This document shows, one piece after another, positions 8,566 to 17,396 of a DNA stretch of 64,000 nt (the stretch's first letter is position 1; the number at the start of each line of letters is the position of its first letter). Under the pieces are notes generated by a model. It saw nothing but the letters and a program-made list of their open reading frames with translations. It was not told the origin of the DNA and searched no databases. The translations under genes were made by a program, and so were the position numbers. This DNA is from Mycobacterium sp. Root135. GTDB lineage: Bacteria; Actinomycetota; Actinomycetes; Mycobacteriales; Mycobacteriaceae. The stretch covers positions 1,364,912-1,428,911 of the forward strand of contig NZ_LMEZ01000001.1 in NCBI RefSeq assembly GCF_001426545.1, given 5' to 3'.

Positions 8566-9788
8566 GCCGGGACCCTCTCGAAGACGGCGGCGAGGCCCTG
8601 TCCCCCGCCGATGCACATGGTCTCCAGCCCGTATCGCCCGTCGCGCCGGTACAGCTCGCGGGCGAGCGTCGCGAGCATGCGGCCTCCGGTCGCCCCCACC
8701 GGGTGGCCGAGCGAAATTCCTGAGCCCCTGACGTTGGTTCGCTCCAAATCCTTGGTGGTGAAGCTCCACTCGCGCATCACCGCAAGCGCCTGCGCGGCGA
8801 ACGCCTCGTTCAGTTCGACGAGGTCGAGGTCGGCAAGGGTGAGGCCGGCCTTGGCCAGCGCCACTGCCGTCGCGGGCACCGGGCCGATCCCCATCAGCTG
8901 TGGCGGCACTCCCGCGACGCCCCAGGACACCAGTCGCACCAACGGCCTCAACCCCAACTCGGCGGCCTTCTCCGCAGTCGCGACGACACACATCGACGCC
9001 GCGTCGTTCTGCCCGCTGGCGTTGCCCGCCGTCACGGTGGATTCTGGATCATGTTTCACCAGAATCGGTTTCAGCGTTCCCAACGACTCCACCGAGGTGT
9101 CCGCCCGCGGATGCTCGTCGGCGTCGACCACCTGCACACCCCGGCGGCTGGTCACGGTGACCGGGATGATCTCCTCTGCCAGCAGGCCGGACTGCTGCGC
9201 GGCGACGGCCCGCCGATGCGATGTCACGGCCAACTCGTCCTGCTCCTCGCGGCCGATTCCGTATTGTCTGCGCAGATTCTCGGCGGTCTCGATCATGCCG
9301 CCGGGCACCGGATGGTCCCGGCCACCGGCGGTGGTCCGGCCCCGAGCGAGGGCGTCGTGCACCGTCACCCCGCCACGCGCTCCGCCCCACCGCATGTCGG
9401 TCGAGTGGAACACCGCGTTGCTCATCGATTCGGCGCCGCCGGCGACAACGAGGTCGTTCTGCCCGGTCGCCACCTGCATGCAGGCCTGGATCACTGCCTG
9501 CAGGCCCGATCCACAACGCCGGTCGAGTTGCATGCCGGGCACCGTCACCGGCAGACCAGCGTCGAGTGCCACGACGCGGCCGATGGCCGGTGCTTCCATG
9601 CTCGGATAGCAGTGCCCGAGGATGACGTCCTCGACGGCGTCGGGCGCCACGCCCGTGCGCTCCAGCAGACCGCGCAGGGCGGCGACACCGAGGTCGACCG
9701 CGGTAAGGGATGCGAACATGCCGCCGTAGCGTCCGATCGGGGTGCGGACGGGTTCGCAGATCACGGCCTGGCCGGCGACGGTGACCAT
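8562..9788 (-). CDS. Acetyl-CoA acetyltransferase (thiolase)
   Basis: A 408-residue thiolase that cleaves 3-ketoacyl-CoA with CoA, or the reverse. The nucleophilic cysteine is in LDRRCGSGLQAV; the later active-site motifs are LNEAFAAQAL, GSGISLGHPVGATGGR and the C-terminal MCIGGGQGLA. The start is ATG 9788, sharing one base with the SDR stop. The gene therefore lies in a tightly coupled operon with the SDR upstream and the acyl-CoA dehydrogenase downstream, forming the last step of a beta-oxidation set. Confidence 0.93.
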   Translation of the reverse strand: MVTVAGQAVICEPVRTPIGRYGGMFASLTAVDLGVAALRGLLERTGVAPDAVEDVILGHCYPSMEAPAIGRVVALDAGLPVTVPGMQLDRRCGSGLQAVIQACMQVATGQNDLVVAGGAESMSNAVFHSTDMRWGGARGGVTVHDALARGRTTAGGRDHPVPGGMIETAENLRRQYGIGREEQDELAVTSHRRAVAAQQSGLLAEEIIPVTVTSRRGVQVVDADEHPRADTSVESLGTLKPILVKHDPESTVTAGNASGQNDAASMCVVATAEKAAELGLRPLVRLVSWGVAGVPPQLMGIGPVPATAVALAKAGLTLADLDLVELNEAFAAQALAVMREWSFTTKDLERTNVRGSGISLGHPVGATGGRMLATLARELYRRDGRYGLETMCIGGGQGLAAVFERVPA

Positions 9789-10528
9789 CAGATGTGCCTG
9801 CCTCCGGTGACTTCGAGCACGGTGCCGGTCATGTACGACGACAGATCCGAGGCGAGGAAGAGGGCGACGTTGGCGACCTCCGCCGGCTCCCCGGCCCGCG
9901 CCATGGGGATCTCGGCGAGCTTGGAATCCCAAATGCGTTGCGGCATGGCCTCCGTCATCGCCGAGCGGATGAGGCCGGGCTGGATGGCGTTGATCCGGAC
10001 GCCGAGGTGCGCGACCTCCTTGGCCGCGGCCTTGGTCAGGCCGACTATGCCCGCCTTGGCTGCCGAGTAGTTGGTTTGACCCACCAGTCCCACCTTGCCG
10101 GAGATGGACGAGATGTTGACGATGGCACCACTCTTGTTCTCCCGCATCACGTCTGCGGCCTTACGGGTTCCGTTCCAGGTGCCCTTGAGGTGCACGGAGA
10201 TCACCTGGTCGAACTGCTCCTCGGTCATCTTGCGCATCGTGGCGTCGCGGGTGATGCCCGCGTTGTTCACCATCACGTCGAGACCGCCGAACACGGCCAC
10301 TGCGGTGTTGATCAACCCCTCGACCGAGGCGGCGTCGGTGACGTCGCACCGGACCGCGGCGGCAACGTCGCGACCACCGAGTCTCTCGACGGCGGCCTCG
10401 GTCGCCGCGAGGTCGAGGTCGCCGAGCACCACCCGGGCACCTTCGGCCACGTAGCGCTCGGCGATGGCGAAGCCGATTCCCTGTGCGCCGCCGGTGACCA
10501 CCGCGGTTCGTCCGTCGAGCAATGGCAT
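9788..10528 (-). CDS. SDR-family 3-hydroxyacyl-CoA dehydrogenase / 3-oxoacyl-ACP reductase-like
   Basis: A 246-residue classical short-chain dehydrogenase. The cofactor motif TGGAQGIG and the NNAG motif are present, as are the catalytic Ser ([10 protein letters not shown]) and Tyr/Lys (YSAAK). The C-terminus ends in VTGG like FabG-type enzymes. In this context it probably oxidises 3-hydroxyacyl-CoA made by the hydratases to the ketoacyl substrate of the adjacent thiolase. It is the first gene of the leftward operon, with the divergent acyl-CoA dehydrogenase starting 100 bp away. Confidence 0.9.
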   Translation of the reverse strand: MPLLDGRTAVVTGGAQGIGFAIAERYVAEGARVVLGDLDLAATEAAVERLGGRDVAAAVRCDVTDAASVEGLINTAVAVFGGLDVMVNNAGITRDATMRKMTEEQFDQVISVHLKGTWNGTRKAADVMRENKSGAIVNISSISGKVGLVGQTNYSAAKAGIVGLTKAAAKEVAHLGVRINAIQPGLIRSAMTEAMPQRIWDSKLAEIPMARAGEPAEVANVALFLASDLSSYMTGTVLEVTGGRHI

Positions 10529-10573
10529 TCGATGCCCCGTCCTGTCGTGAAGCCGGTCCAGATGTCAAACATA

Positions 10574-10586
10574 AAATATGATATTT
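10574..10586. promoter_or_regulatory. 13-bp palindrome AAATAT-G-ATATTT, candidate operator
   Basis: A perfect inverted repeat with a single central base, set in an AT-rich patch within the 99-bp divergent region between the SDR operon and the acyl-CoA dehydrogenase gene at 10628. The surrounding sequence is otherwise GC-rich. Position and symmetry suit an operator for the GntR/FCD regulator encoded at the end of the leftward operon. That pairing is inferred. Confidence 0.5.
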
Positions 10587-10627
10587 GTTGAGGCAACGCA
10601 CCCACCCCGGCCAGGAGACGACGACGC

Positions 10628-11809
10628 ATGGCAGATCCGGCGATCACCCCCGAGGTCGGCGATCACGACTTCCGGGACATCCTCGACGCCACCCGCGAAT
10701 TCGTCCGATCCGTCGTGATGCCCCGCGAGCTCGAGATCATGAACGCCGACCGGATACCAGACGACATCCGCGACCAGACCAAGGCCATGGGACTCTTCGG
10801 TTACGCGATCCCCCAGCAGTGGGGCGGACTCGGACTGAACATCGCCCAGGACGTCGAGATGGCGATGGAGCTCGGCTACACCACGTTGGCGTTGCGGTCG
10901 ATGTTCGGCACCAACAACGGCATTGCGGGGCAAGTCCTCGTCGGCTTCGGCACCGAGGACCAGAAGGCGCGCTGGCTCGGCGACATCGCTTCTGGTGACG
11001 TCGTCGCGTCCTTCGCGCTGACCGAGCCGGGAGCGGGATCGAACCCGGCGGGGTTGCGCACCAAGGCCATTCGCGACGGCGATGCCTGGGTGATCAGCGG
11101 AACCAAGCAGTACATCACCAACGCGCCGACGGCCAACCTGTTCATCGTCTTCGCTCGAACCCGCCCCGCCGACGACGACGGCCCGGGAATCGCGGTGTTC
11201 CTGGTACCCGCCGACGCGGCGGGCGTCGAGGTTGGCGCCAAGGACGCCAAGATGGGCCAAGAGGGGGCTTGGACGGCCGACGTCACCCTCGACGGGGTGC
11301 GGGTCGGAGACGACGCGCTGGTCGGCGGAGCAGTCGACGTGGGGTATCGAGCCGCGATGACATCTCTTGCGCGCGGTCGCATTCACATCGCGGCGCTCTC
11401 CGTCGGCGCCGCCCAACGAGCCCTCGACGAGTCGGTTTCCTACGCCGCCACGGCAACTCAGGGTGGTACGCCGATCGGCACGTTCCAACTCGTCCAAGCG
11501 ATGATCGCGGACATGCAGACCGGCGTCATGGCGGGCCGCGCGCTCGTTCGCGATGCCGCCAGGATGTGGCTGACCGACGAGGACCGCCGGATCGCGCCGT
11601 CGACGGCGAAGCTGTTCTGCACCGAAATGGTGGGCAAGGTGGCGGATATCGCCGTGCAGGTGCACGGCGGGGCCGGCTACATGCGCGACGTCCCGGTAGA
11701 GCGAATCTACCGGGACGTTCGACTGCTACGCCTCTACGAGGGCACCAGCGAGATTCAGCGCCTGATCATCGGCGGCGGCCTCGTCAAGGCCGCGCAACGA
11801 AAGCCATAG
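10628..11809 (+). CDS. Acyl-CoA dehydrogenase
   Basis: A 393-residue acyl-CoA dehydrogenase with FAD-site motifs ALTEPGAGSNPAG and GTKQYITNAP, and the C-terminal segments VQVHGGAGYMRDVPVERIYRD and LYEGTSEIQRLI, where YEGT supplies the usual catalytic glutamate. It reads away from the SDR-thiolase operon and is followed convergently by the MaoC gene 9 nt later. It is the second complete acyl-CoA dehydrogenase in this locus, suggesting two chain lengths or branching patterns are handled. Confidence 0.92.
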   Translation: MADPAITPEVGDHDFRDILDATREFVRSVVMPRELEIMNADRIPDDIRDQTKAMGLFGYAIPQQWGGLGLNIAQDVEMAMELGYTTLALRSMFGTNNGIAGQVLVGFGTEDQKARWLGDIASGDVVASFALTEPGAGSNPAGLRTKAIRDGDAWVISGTKQYITNAPTANLFIVFARTRPADDDGPGIAVFLVPADAAGVEVGAKDAKMGQEGAWTADVTLDGVRVGDDALVGGAVDVGYRAAMTSLARGRIHIAALSVGAAQRALDESVSYAATATQGGTPIGTFQLVQAMIADMQTGVMAGRALVRDAARMWLTDEDRRIAPSTAKLFCTEMVGKVADIAVQVHGGAGYMRDVPVERIYRDVRLLRLYEGTSEIQRLIIGGGLVKAAQRKP

Positions 11810-11818
11810 GCCCCCAGG

Positions 11819-12271
11819 TCAAGCCACGTAGCGAACGATCGACTCGGCCACCGCAGCGGGCTTCGACGTACCCTCGATCTCGACCGTGATCGTGGTGGTG
11901 GCCTGAATGGCTCCCTCGAGGCGATCGATCACCGTGATCTCGCCGCGCGCCCGGATGTTCGCCCCCACCTTGACCGGAGTGATGAATCTCACTTTGTTGT
12001 AGCCGTAGTTCACGGCCAGCTTGACGTTGTCGACCCGGTAGAGCTGATGCGAGAAGTGCGGCAACAGCGACAGCGTCAGCAGGCCATGGGCGATCGTCGC
12101 GCCGAACGGGCCGTCCTTCGCCCGCTCGGGATCCACGTGAATCCACTGGTGATCGTCTGTGGCGTCAGCGAATAGGTCCACACGGTCTTGGTCGATCCGT
12201 AACCACTCCGTGGGTCCGAACTGACTCCCCTGAGCCGCCGCAAACTCGTCGAGATCTTGGAAGACTTTCAC
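11819..12271 (-). CDS. MaoC-family (R)-specific enoyl-CoA hydratase
   Basis: A 150-residue single hot-dog-fold hydratase. The hydratase-2 signature is readable as DDHQWIHVDPERA followed by FGATIAHGLLTLSL, containing the catalytic Asp and His pair. It should hydrate trans-2-enoyl-CoA to the (R)-hydroxyacyl-CoA. With the crotonase at 5856, the locus holds both stereochemical types of hydratase. The start is ATG 12271, preceded by an AGGAGAG ribosome site. Confidence 0.9.
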   Translation of the reverse strand: MKVFQDLDEFAAAQGSQFGPTEWLRIDQDRVDLFADATDDHQWIHVDPERAKDGPFGATIAHGLLTLSLLPHFSHQLYRVDNVKLAVNYGYNKVRFITPVKVGANIRARGEITVIDRLEGAIQATTTITVEIEGTSKPAAVAESIVRYVA

Positions 12272-12647
12272 GTTCTCTCCTCTTGCCGGGGCTCACCCGG
12301 CGAAAGCCGGCACCCATTGTCCAATACGTTCTACCCCACCCGAAGACAATGGCAAAGATACGCAGTTAGTTGCCCAGAATTGATCAGCAATTCCGCAAAA
12401 TCGTCATCTCCCGCCGATGGCCAGCACGGACGTCAATATTTGATTCTGCCGTTATACGGGCACGATTAGCCACGCGTTTTGCCAGCTAAGCGCCGTCGCG
12501 GCGATCTTCAGAAAACTTCGAAAACCTAGCTGGGATAGCGACATCGTGGGACTGATACTTAATTCGAGTTTCTCAAAATCCCCCACTGCACGTACTGCGG
12601 CCAGCAACGATATCCCCCTCGTAGGTCGCCTAACGAATGAGGCCAAA
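12272..12647. other. 376-bp AT-richer intergenic region
   Basis: No gene was recognised here. The stretch from about 12330 to 12640 is visibly richer in A and T than its surroundings. It holds the upstream regions of the leftward MaoC gene and the rightward GNAT-like gene. An in-frame GTG at 12546 could extend the latter, but the extension looks non-coding in composition. Confidence 0.5.
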
Positions 12648-13388
12648 ATGCACCCCCAGCCGCTTGAATTCGGCATCACGGCCGACTGCGGAATCACCGA
12701 CAACATCAGTTGGTGGGACTCCGACGCCGAAGTCACCACCGTGCTGTCGCGACCGGATACCGATCCCGAGCTCTGGGACGAATACCTTCGCGGCGCCGTC
12801 GAGAGCTACCGACGCCACGGCGTCGAGCGCGCCATCGACGTCGACGCCGTGAAGGAGGGTTCCGACACGGCCATGTTCTGGGCGACGCTGGACTCGACGG
12901 GACGGGTCATCGGCGGGCTGCGCGCCAAGGGGCCGCTCCTGTCCGCTGACGATTCGCACGCCACGGTCGAATGGGCCGGGCAGCCGGGCCTCGCCGCCGT
13001 CCGCAAGATGATCGACGACCGCGTTCCGTTCGGCGTGCTGGAGATGAAGACGGCGTGGACAACGGACGACCGCGACAAGGCGCGACGCATTTCCACGGCA
13101 CTGGCGCGCACGCCGTTCCACGCCATGACATTGTTGGAGATCCAGTTCTGCATGGCGACGTCCGCCCCGCACATCCTGGAGAGGTGGCGTACCTCGGGAG
13201 CCGTGGTTGCCCCCATACCGGCCACACCGTATCCCGACGAGAGGTACCGTACGAAGATGATGTGGTACGACCGGCGAACGTTCGCCAATCATGCTGCCCC
13301 CGATCAGATTCCGAAGATCCTCCGGGAGATGAGCATCGTGTCGACACAGGCCGAGGCGCAGCTGGTCGGCCGCGCGGCCGCCCTGTGA
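12648..13388 (+). CDS. GNAT-like acyltransferase, possibly N-acyl amino acid synthase type (Rv1356c-like position)
   Basis: A 246-residue protein starting at ATG 12648, with GAGG about 10 nt upstream; GTG 12546 would add 34 unconvincing residues. Weak similarity to GNAT/autoinducer-synthase-like folds is suggested by GRVIGGLRAKGPL, the central helix RRISTALARTPFHAM and the C-terminal pattern GAVVAPIPATPYPDERYRT, which is reminiscent of FeeM-type N-acyl amino acid synthases. This is a fold-level guess. The stop overlaps the next gene's GTG start by 4 nt, so it is coupled to the ThiF-nitroreductase fusion. Confidence 0.55.
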   Translation: MHPQPLEFGITADCGITDNISWWDSDAEVTTVLSRPDTDPELWDEYLRGAVESYRRHGVERAIDVDAVKEGSDTAMFWATLDSTGRVIGGLRAKGPLLSADDSHATVEWAGQPGLAAVRKMIDDRVPFGVLEMKTAWTTDDRDKARRISTALARTPFHAMTLLEIQFCMATSAPHILERWRTSGAVVAPIPATPYPDERYRTKMMWYDRRTFANHAAPDQIPKILREMSIVSTQAEAQLVGRAAAL

Positions 13389-15535
13389 CGGACGTAGCCG
13401 ACGTTTCCTCGAGTGCCGCCCAGATCCTGGATGCCACGCAGGATGGGGACGCCCGCCTGCTGGCCGAGCTCCGCGCCGACCCGACCGTCGAGTTCGTGGA
13501 CTCCTGGCCGAATCAGAGCGCGTCGCTGAACCGGCTCCGGCCCCCGCTGGATTCCGAGATCCTGGCCGAGGCACCTCGGTTCGCCTACTACCCGTGGCGT
13601 CGCGCGGTGGTGAAGATCCTTGGCCCTCGGTCGTTCCGTCGACTTCGACTGGACCGCAACCGAAACCTGATCACCTCCGAGGAACAAGATCGGTTGAGCC
13701 ACTTGGTGGTCGGCGTCGTCGGACTCAGTGCCGGTCACGTCATCGCACACACCCTCGCCATGCAGGGCCTGTGCGGCGAGATGCGCCTCGCCGACTTCGA
13801 CGAGCTCGAGCTGTCCAATCTGAACCGCGTACCAGCCAGTCTCTTCGACCTCGGGGTGAACAAGACCGTCGTGGCCGCGCGCCGGATCGCGGAACTGGAC
13901 CCGTATCTCGCGGTGCGCACGGCCCAGGAGGGCGTCACCGCCGACAACCTCGAGCACTTCCTCGACGGGCTCGACGTCGTCGTCGAGGAATGCGACTCAC
14001 TCGACCTGAAGGTCCGCATCCGGCAGGCGGCCAAGGCCCATCGTTTGCCCGTCCTCATGGCAACCAGCGACCGGGGCCTCGTCGACGTCGAACGCTTCGA
14101 TCTCGAACCCGACCGACCCGTCTTCCACGGCCTACTCGGCGACGTCGACCCAGACATGCTGACGGGCTTGAGCTCTCACGACAAGGTTCCCTACGTACTC
14201 CGCCTCATCGAGGTCAGCGGGCTGTCCGCGCGCGCGGCCGCATCGCTGCTCGAGGTGGGCCATGCCGTCGCCACCTGGCCACAGGTCGCAGGCGACGTGA
14301 CCCTTGGAGCGGGTCCAATCGCCGAAGCCGTGCGGAGAATCGGCCTCGGCGAACCGCTTTCGTCGGGACGGGTTCGCTTGGACGCCGCCGCCGCCCTCGA
14401 CGGCCTTGGCAAGGCCCTGCCACCGCCGGAGAATGCCGAGCGCGAAACGCATTCCGCCGCATCGATTTCTGTGCACGACGGTGATCTGCTGACCTCGATT
14501 CTCACGGCCGCGTCCCGCGCACCGTCGGGTGGCAACGTCCAGCCGTGGACCATGCATGCGGCCGACGACGCCGTCACCATCCGACTGGATCCCGAGCGGA
14601 CGTCGACCATCGACGTCGGAATGCGCGGCAGCGCAGTCGCCGTTGGTGCCGCCGCATACAACTCTCGGGTCGCCGCAGCGGCGCGCGGATTCCAGAGTGA
14701 GGTCGACTTCACCACGACCGCACCGGAAGCCCCGCTCGTGGCGCGGATCCGGCTCACCGAAGGCGCCGCCGAGACACCGGCGGTGTCCTACGACGCGATG
14801 CTCCGTCGCGAGACCAACCGCGTCCGCGGCACGGGAACGCCGTTGCCCCCGCACGTCGTCGACCAGTTGGCCGAGAGTGCGCGGCGTGAAGGCGCCCAAT
14901 TGCGTGTCGTCGTGTCACGCGCCGAGATCGACGAGATCGCGGACGTCTTCGCCTCGGCCGACCGGATTCGTTACCTGACCTCGAGACTGCACGAGGAGAT
15001 GGTGTCCGAGCTGAGGTGGCCGGGCGACGCAGACCCCGACACGGGTATCGACGTGACGAGCCTCGAACTGGGCGCCAGGGGCGACCTGGCCCTCGAGATC
15101 GTCCGCCGGCCAGACGTCATGGCGGAACTGTCGGAGTGGGATGCCGGAGCCATCCTCGGCGACGACACCGCCGCTGGCCTCAAGGCGAGTTCGGCGGTGG
15201 CGGTCGTCTCCGTGCAGGGGCGCGACCTCGCCGACTACGCACGAGGCGGCTCGGCGGTGGAGGCGACGTGGATCACCGCCCAGGAACTCGGGCTCGCGGT
15301 TCAGCCGATCTCACCGCCATTCATCTACGCGACGAACGACGAGGAACTGCAGGACGTCTCGCCCAAGCACGCCAAGGAATTGGCAGCGCTGCAAGCCCGG
15401 TTCCGCAGGGTGGTCGACGGCGACGGCGACCCGGACGAATCGTTGATCTTGGTTCTTCGGCTATCGATCGCGGGACCCGCGACGGTCCGGAGCCGCCGGC
15501 GCTCCATCGATTTCGACGGGGCACCGCTACCCTGA
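13385..15535 (+). CDS. Rv1355c-family ThiF (E1-like)-nitroreductase fusion protein
   Basis: A 716-residue two-domain protein, matching the length of M. tuberculosis Rv1355c (annotated MoeY). Residues about 85-300 form a ThiF/MoeB/UBA-like domain: VVGVVGLSAGHVIAHTLA is the nucleotide loop, followed by LADFDELELSNLNR. Residues about 365-700 are a nitroreductase-like flavin domain starting ILTAASRAPSGGNVQPW. E1 domains adenylate a carboxyl end; the flavin domain could then oxidise or reduce the product. The GTG start overlaps the GNAT-like stop (GTGA), and the c-di-GMP gene begins 4 nt after the stop. Its substrate is unknown. Confidence 0.85.
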   Translation: MTDVADVSSSAAQILDATQDGDARLLAELRADPTVEFVDSWPNQSASLNRLRPPLDSEILAEAPRFAYYPWRRAVVKILGPRSFRRLRLDRNRNLITSEEQDRLSHLVVGVVGLSAGHVIAHTLAMQGLCGEMRLADFDELELSNLNRVPASLFDLGVNKTVVAARRIAELDPYLAVRTAQEGVTADNLEHFLDGLDVVVEECDSLDLKVRIRQAAKAHRLPVLMATSDRGLVDVERFDLEPDRPVFHGLLGDVDPDMLTGLSSHDKVPYVLRLIEVSGLSARAAASLLEVGHAVATWPQVAGDVTLGAGPIAEAVRRIGLGEPLSSGRVRLDAAAALDGLGKALPPPENAERETHSAASISVHDGDLLTSILTAASRAPSGGNVQPWTMHAADDAVTIRLDPERTSTIDVGMRGSAVAVGAAAYNSRVAAAARGFQSEVDFTTTAPEAPLVARIRLTEGAAETPAVSYDAMLRRETNRVRGTGTPLPPHVVDQLAESARREGAQLRVVVSRAEIDEIADVFASADRIRYLTSRLHEEMVSELRWPGDADPDTGIDVTSLELGARGDLALEIVRRPDVMAELSEWDAGAILGDDTAAGLKASSAVAVVSVQGRDLADYARGGSAVEATWITAQELGLAVQPISPPFIYATNDEELQDVSPKHAKELAALQARFRRVVDGDGDPDESLILVLRLSIAGPATVRSRRRSIDFDGAPLP

Positions 15536-15539
15536 TCCA

Positions 15540-17396
15540 GTGTCCGCCGAAAGTACGCCCCTGAGCCTTGAACGGCTGGTGACGACTGTTGCCGTCCGGC
15601 TGATGGCGGCGAACGCGGCGACCTCGCCCCTTGTGTCTCAGGAAGTGCTCGCCGTCCTGGTGAAGTACTTCGACGTCGACATCAGCTTCCTGCGGTACAA
15701 CGACCACTCCATTCGCGCGTCGATCCTGATCGCGGAGTGGCCGGTTCGACCGGACGTGCCCGATCCCGACCCGTTGCGGGTCGTCTACTACAAGGACGCC
15801 GATCCGGTGTTCGCGTTGGCAGAGCACGTCAAGACGCCGATGGTCTTCCGACCCGAGAACGACGACTACCAGAAGCGGATCGAGGAGGGGCGCAACATCC
15901 CCCAGACCTCGATGGCGGCCGCGCCCCTCTGGTCGGGCGACGTCACCACCGGGGTTCTCGGGTTCGTCAAGATCGGCGATCGGGAGTGGAACCCCGCCGA
16001 GCTCAACGCCTTGGAGGCGATAGCGTCGCTCTTCGCCCAGGTGCAGGCCCGGGTGCAAGCCGAGGAGCGCCTTCGGTATCTGGCCGAACACGACGACCTC
16101 ACTGGCCTCCACAATCGCCGCGCGCTTCTCGACCATCTCGAAGAACGGCTCAAAGCCGGCCAGCCTGGCCCGGTTTCGGCCCTGTACCTGGATCTCGACC
16201 GGCTGAAGACAGTCAACGACTACCTCGGTCACAACGTCGGCGACTGGTTCATCCGGGTGATCGCCGAACGGTTGCAGCGCTGCATCGACGACGCCGGCGT
16301 GATCGCACGCCTCGGCGGTGACGAGTTCGTCGTCATACCCTCCACGCCGATGTCGGCGGTCGACGCCGAACAGCTCGCGAACCAGTTGTTGACGATCGTC
16401 GGCGAACGCGTCCCGGTGGGCGGCGAAATGTTGACCAGAACCGTCAGCATCGGCGTCGCGCTTGGCGAACCGGGCCGGGACTCCACGTCGGATCTGCTCC
16501 GCCGGGCCGATCAAGCGGTGCTCGAGGCGAAGGCGGCCGGTGGCAACCAGGTCGCGGTGTTCTCCGACGAGATGTCCCTACGCACCGACTACCGCAACGA
16601 CATCGAACTCCACCTGCAGGAGGTGATCGAGAACGGCGCGCTGTTCCTCCAGTACCTCCCAGAGGTCGACATGCGTACCGGCGACATCCTCGCGACCGAG
16701 GCGTTGGTCCGGTGGAATCACCCCACCCGCGGGTTGTTGTCCCCCGCCGTTTTCATCGCCGTCGCCGAGTCGATCAACCTGGCCGGCGACTTGGGGCGCT
16801 GGGTACTCAGAACGGCATGCGAGGAGTTCGCCAGGTGGCGCGCTCTCGGTGTCGCCGAGGGAATCGTCCTGAGGGTCAACGTCTCACCGGTCCAGCTGGT
16901 CACCGACGGGTTTGCGGAGACCGTCGCGGCGGTGATGCGAGAGTTCGGTCTCGATCCCGGGTCGGTATGTCTCGAGATCACCGAGACCGTGGTGGTTCAG
17001 GACCTGGAAGCGACGAGCATCACTCTGGCGGCCCTCAGAGACGTCGGCGTGAAGGTGGCGATCGACGATTTCGGCACCGGTTTCAGTGTGCTGTCCCACC
17101 TGAAGTCCCTGCCGGTCGACGTCCTGAAGATCGATCGGAGCTTCGTCGCGGACCTCGGGGAGAATCCGGACGACCTTGCGATCGTCCGCGCGGTCATCGC
17201 TCTCGCCGAGGCCTTCGAACTGGAGCTGGTCGCCGAGGGCGTGGAAACGGTCACCGCCGCAGAGACGCTGCTACGCCACGGCTGTCACCGGGCGCAGGGC
17301 TTCCTTCTTTCCCGACCGCTCAGCGGCGAGGACATGGCCTCGCTACTGGCCAAGGGGCGGGTAGCCGTGCACTTTCCCGCACCGCCAACCCTCTAG
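15540..17396 (+). CDS. dcpA: Bifunctional diguanylate cyclase/phosphodiesterase (GAF-GGDEF-EAL), DcpA-like
   Basis: A 618-residue c-di-GMP enzyme starting at GTG 15540. A GAF sensor domain covers about 20-170, GGDEF about 180-340 and EAL about 355-605. The cyclase signature is intact (LGGDEF, residues 258-263). No RxxD inhibitory site stands at the usual spacing before GGDEF. The EAL side keeps Glu387 in TEALVRW, VNVSP, CLEITET, IDDFGTGFS, LKIDRSF and VAEGVET, so both activities look possible. Architecture and neighbours match Rv1354c and M. smegmatis DcpA (MSDGC-1). Confidence 0.93.
   Translation: MSAESTPLSLERLVTTVAVRLMAANAATSPLVSQEVLAVLVKYFDVDISFLRYNDHSIRASILIAEWPVRPDVPDPDPLRVVYYKDADPVFALAEHVKTPMVFRPENDDYQKRIEEGRNIPQTSMAAAPLWSGDVTTGVLGFVKIGDREWNPAELNALEAIASLFAQVQARVQAEERLRYLAEHDDLTGLHNRRALLDHLEERLKAGQPGPVSALYLDLDRLKTVNDYLGHNVGDWFIRVIAERLQRCIDDAGVIARLGGDEFVVIPSTPMSAVDAEQLANQLLTIVGERVPVGGEMLTRTVSIGVALGEPGRDSTSDLLRRADQAVLEAKAAGGNQVAVFSDEMSLRTDYRNDIELHLQEVIENGALFLQYLPEVDMRTGDILATEALVRWNHPTRGLLSPAVFIAVAESINLAGDLGRWVLRTACEEFARWRALGVAEGIVLRVNVSPVQLVTDGFAETVAAVMREFGLDPGSVCLEITETVVVQDLEATSITLAALRDVGVKVAIDDFGTGFSVLSHLKSLPVDVLKIDRSFVADLGENPDDLAIVRAVIALAEAFELELVAEGVETVTAAETLLRHGCHRAQGFLLSRPLSGEDMASLLAKGRVAVHFPAPPTL

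Noticed and set aside
7372..8991. Upstream extension of the acyl-CoA dehydrogenase to 539 residues
   Set aside because: The extra N-terminus lies inside the thiolase gene and does not resemble any domain; ATG 8565 overlaps the thiolase stop in the usual way.
10565..11665. 366-codon minus-strand open frame opposite an acyl-CoA dehydrogenase
   Set aside because: Antisense shadow; the plus strand has the complete dehydrogenase motif set.
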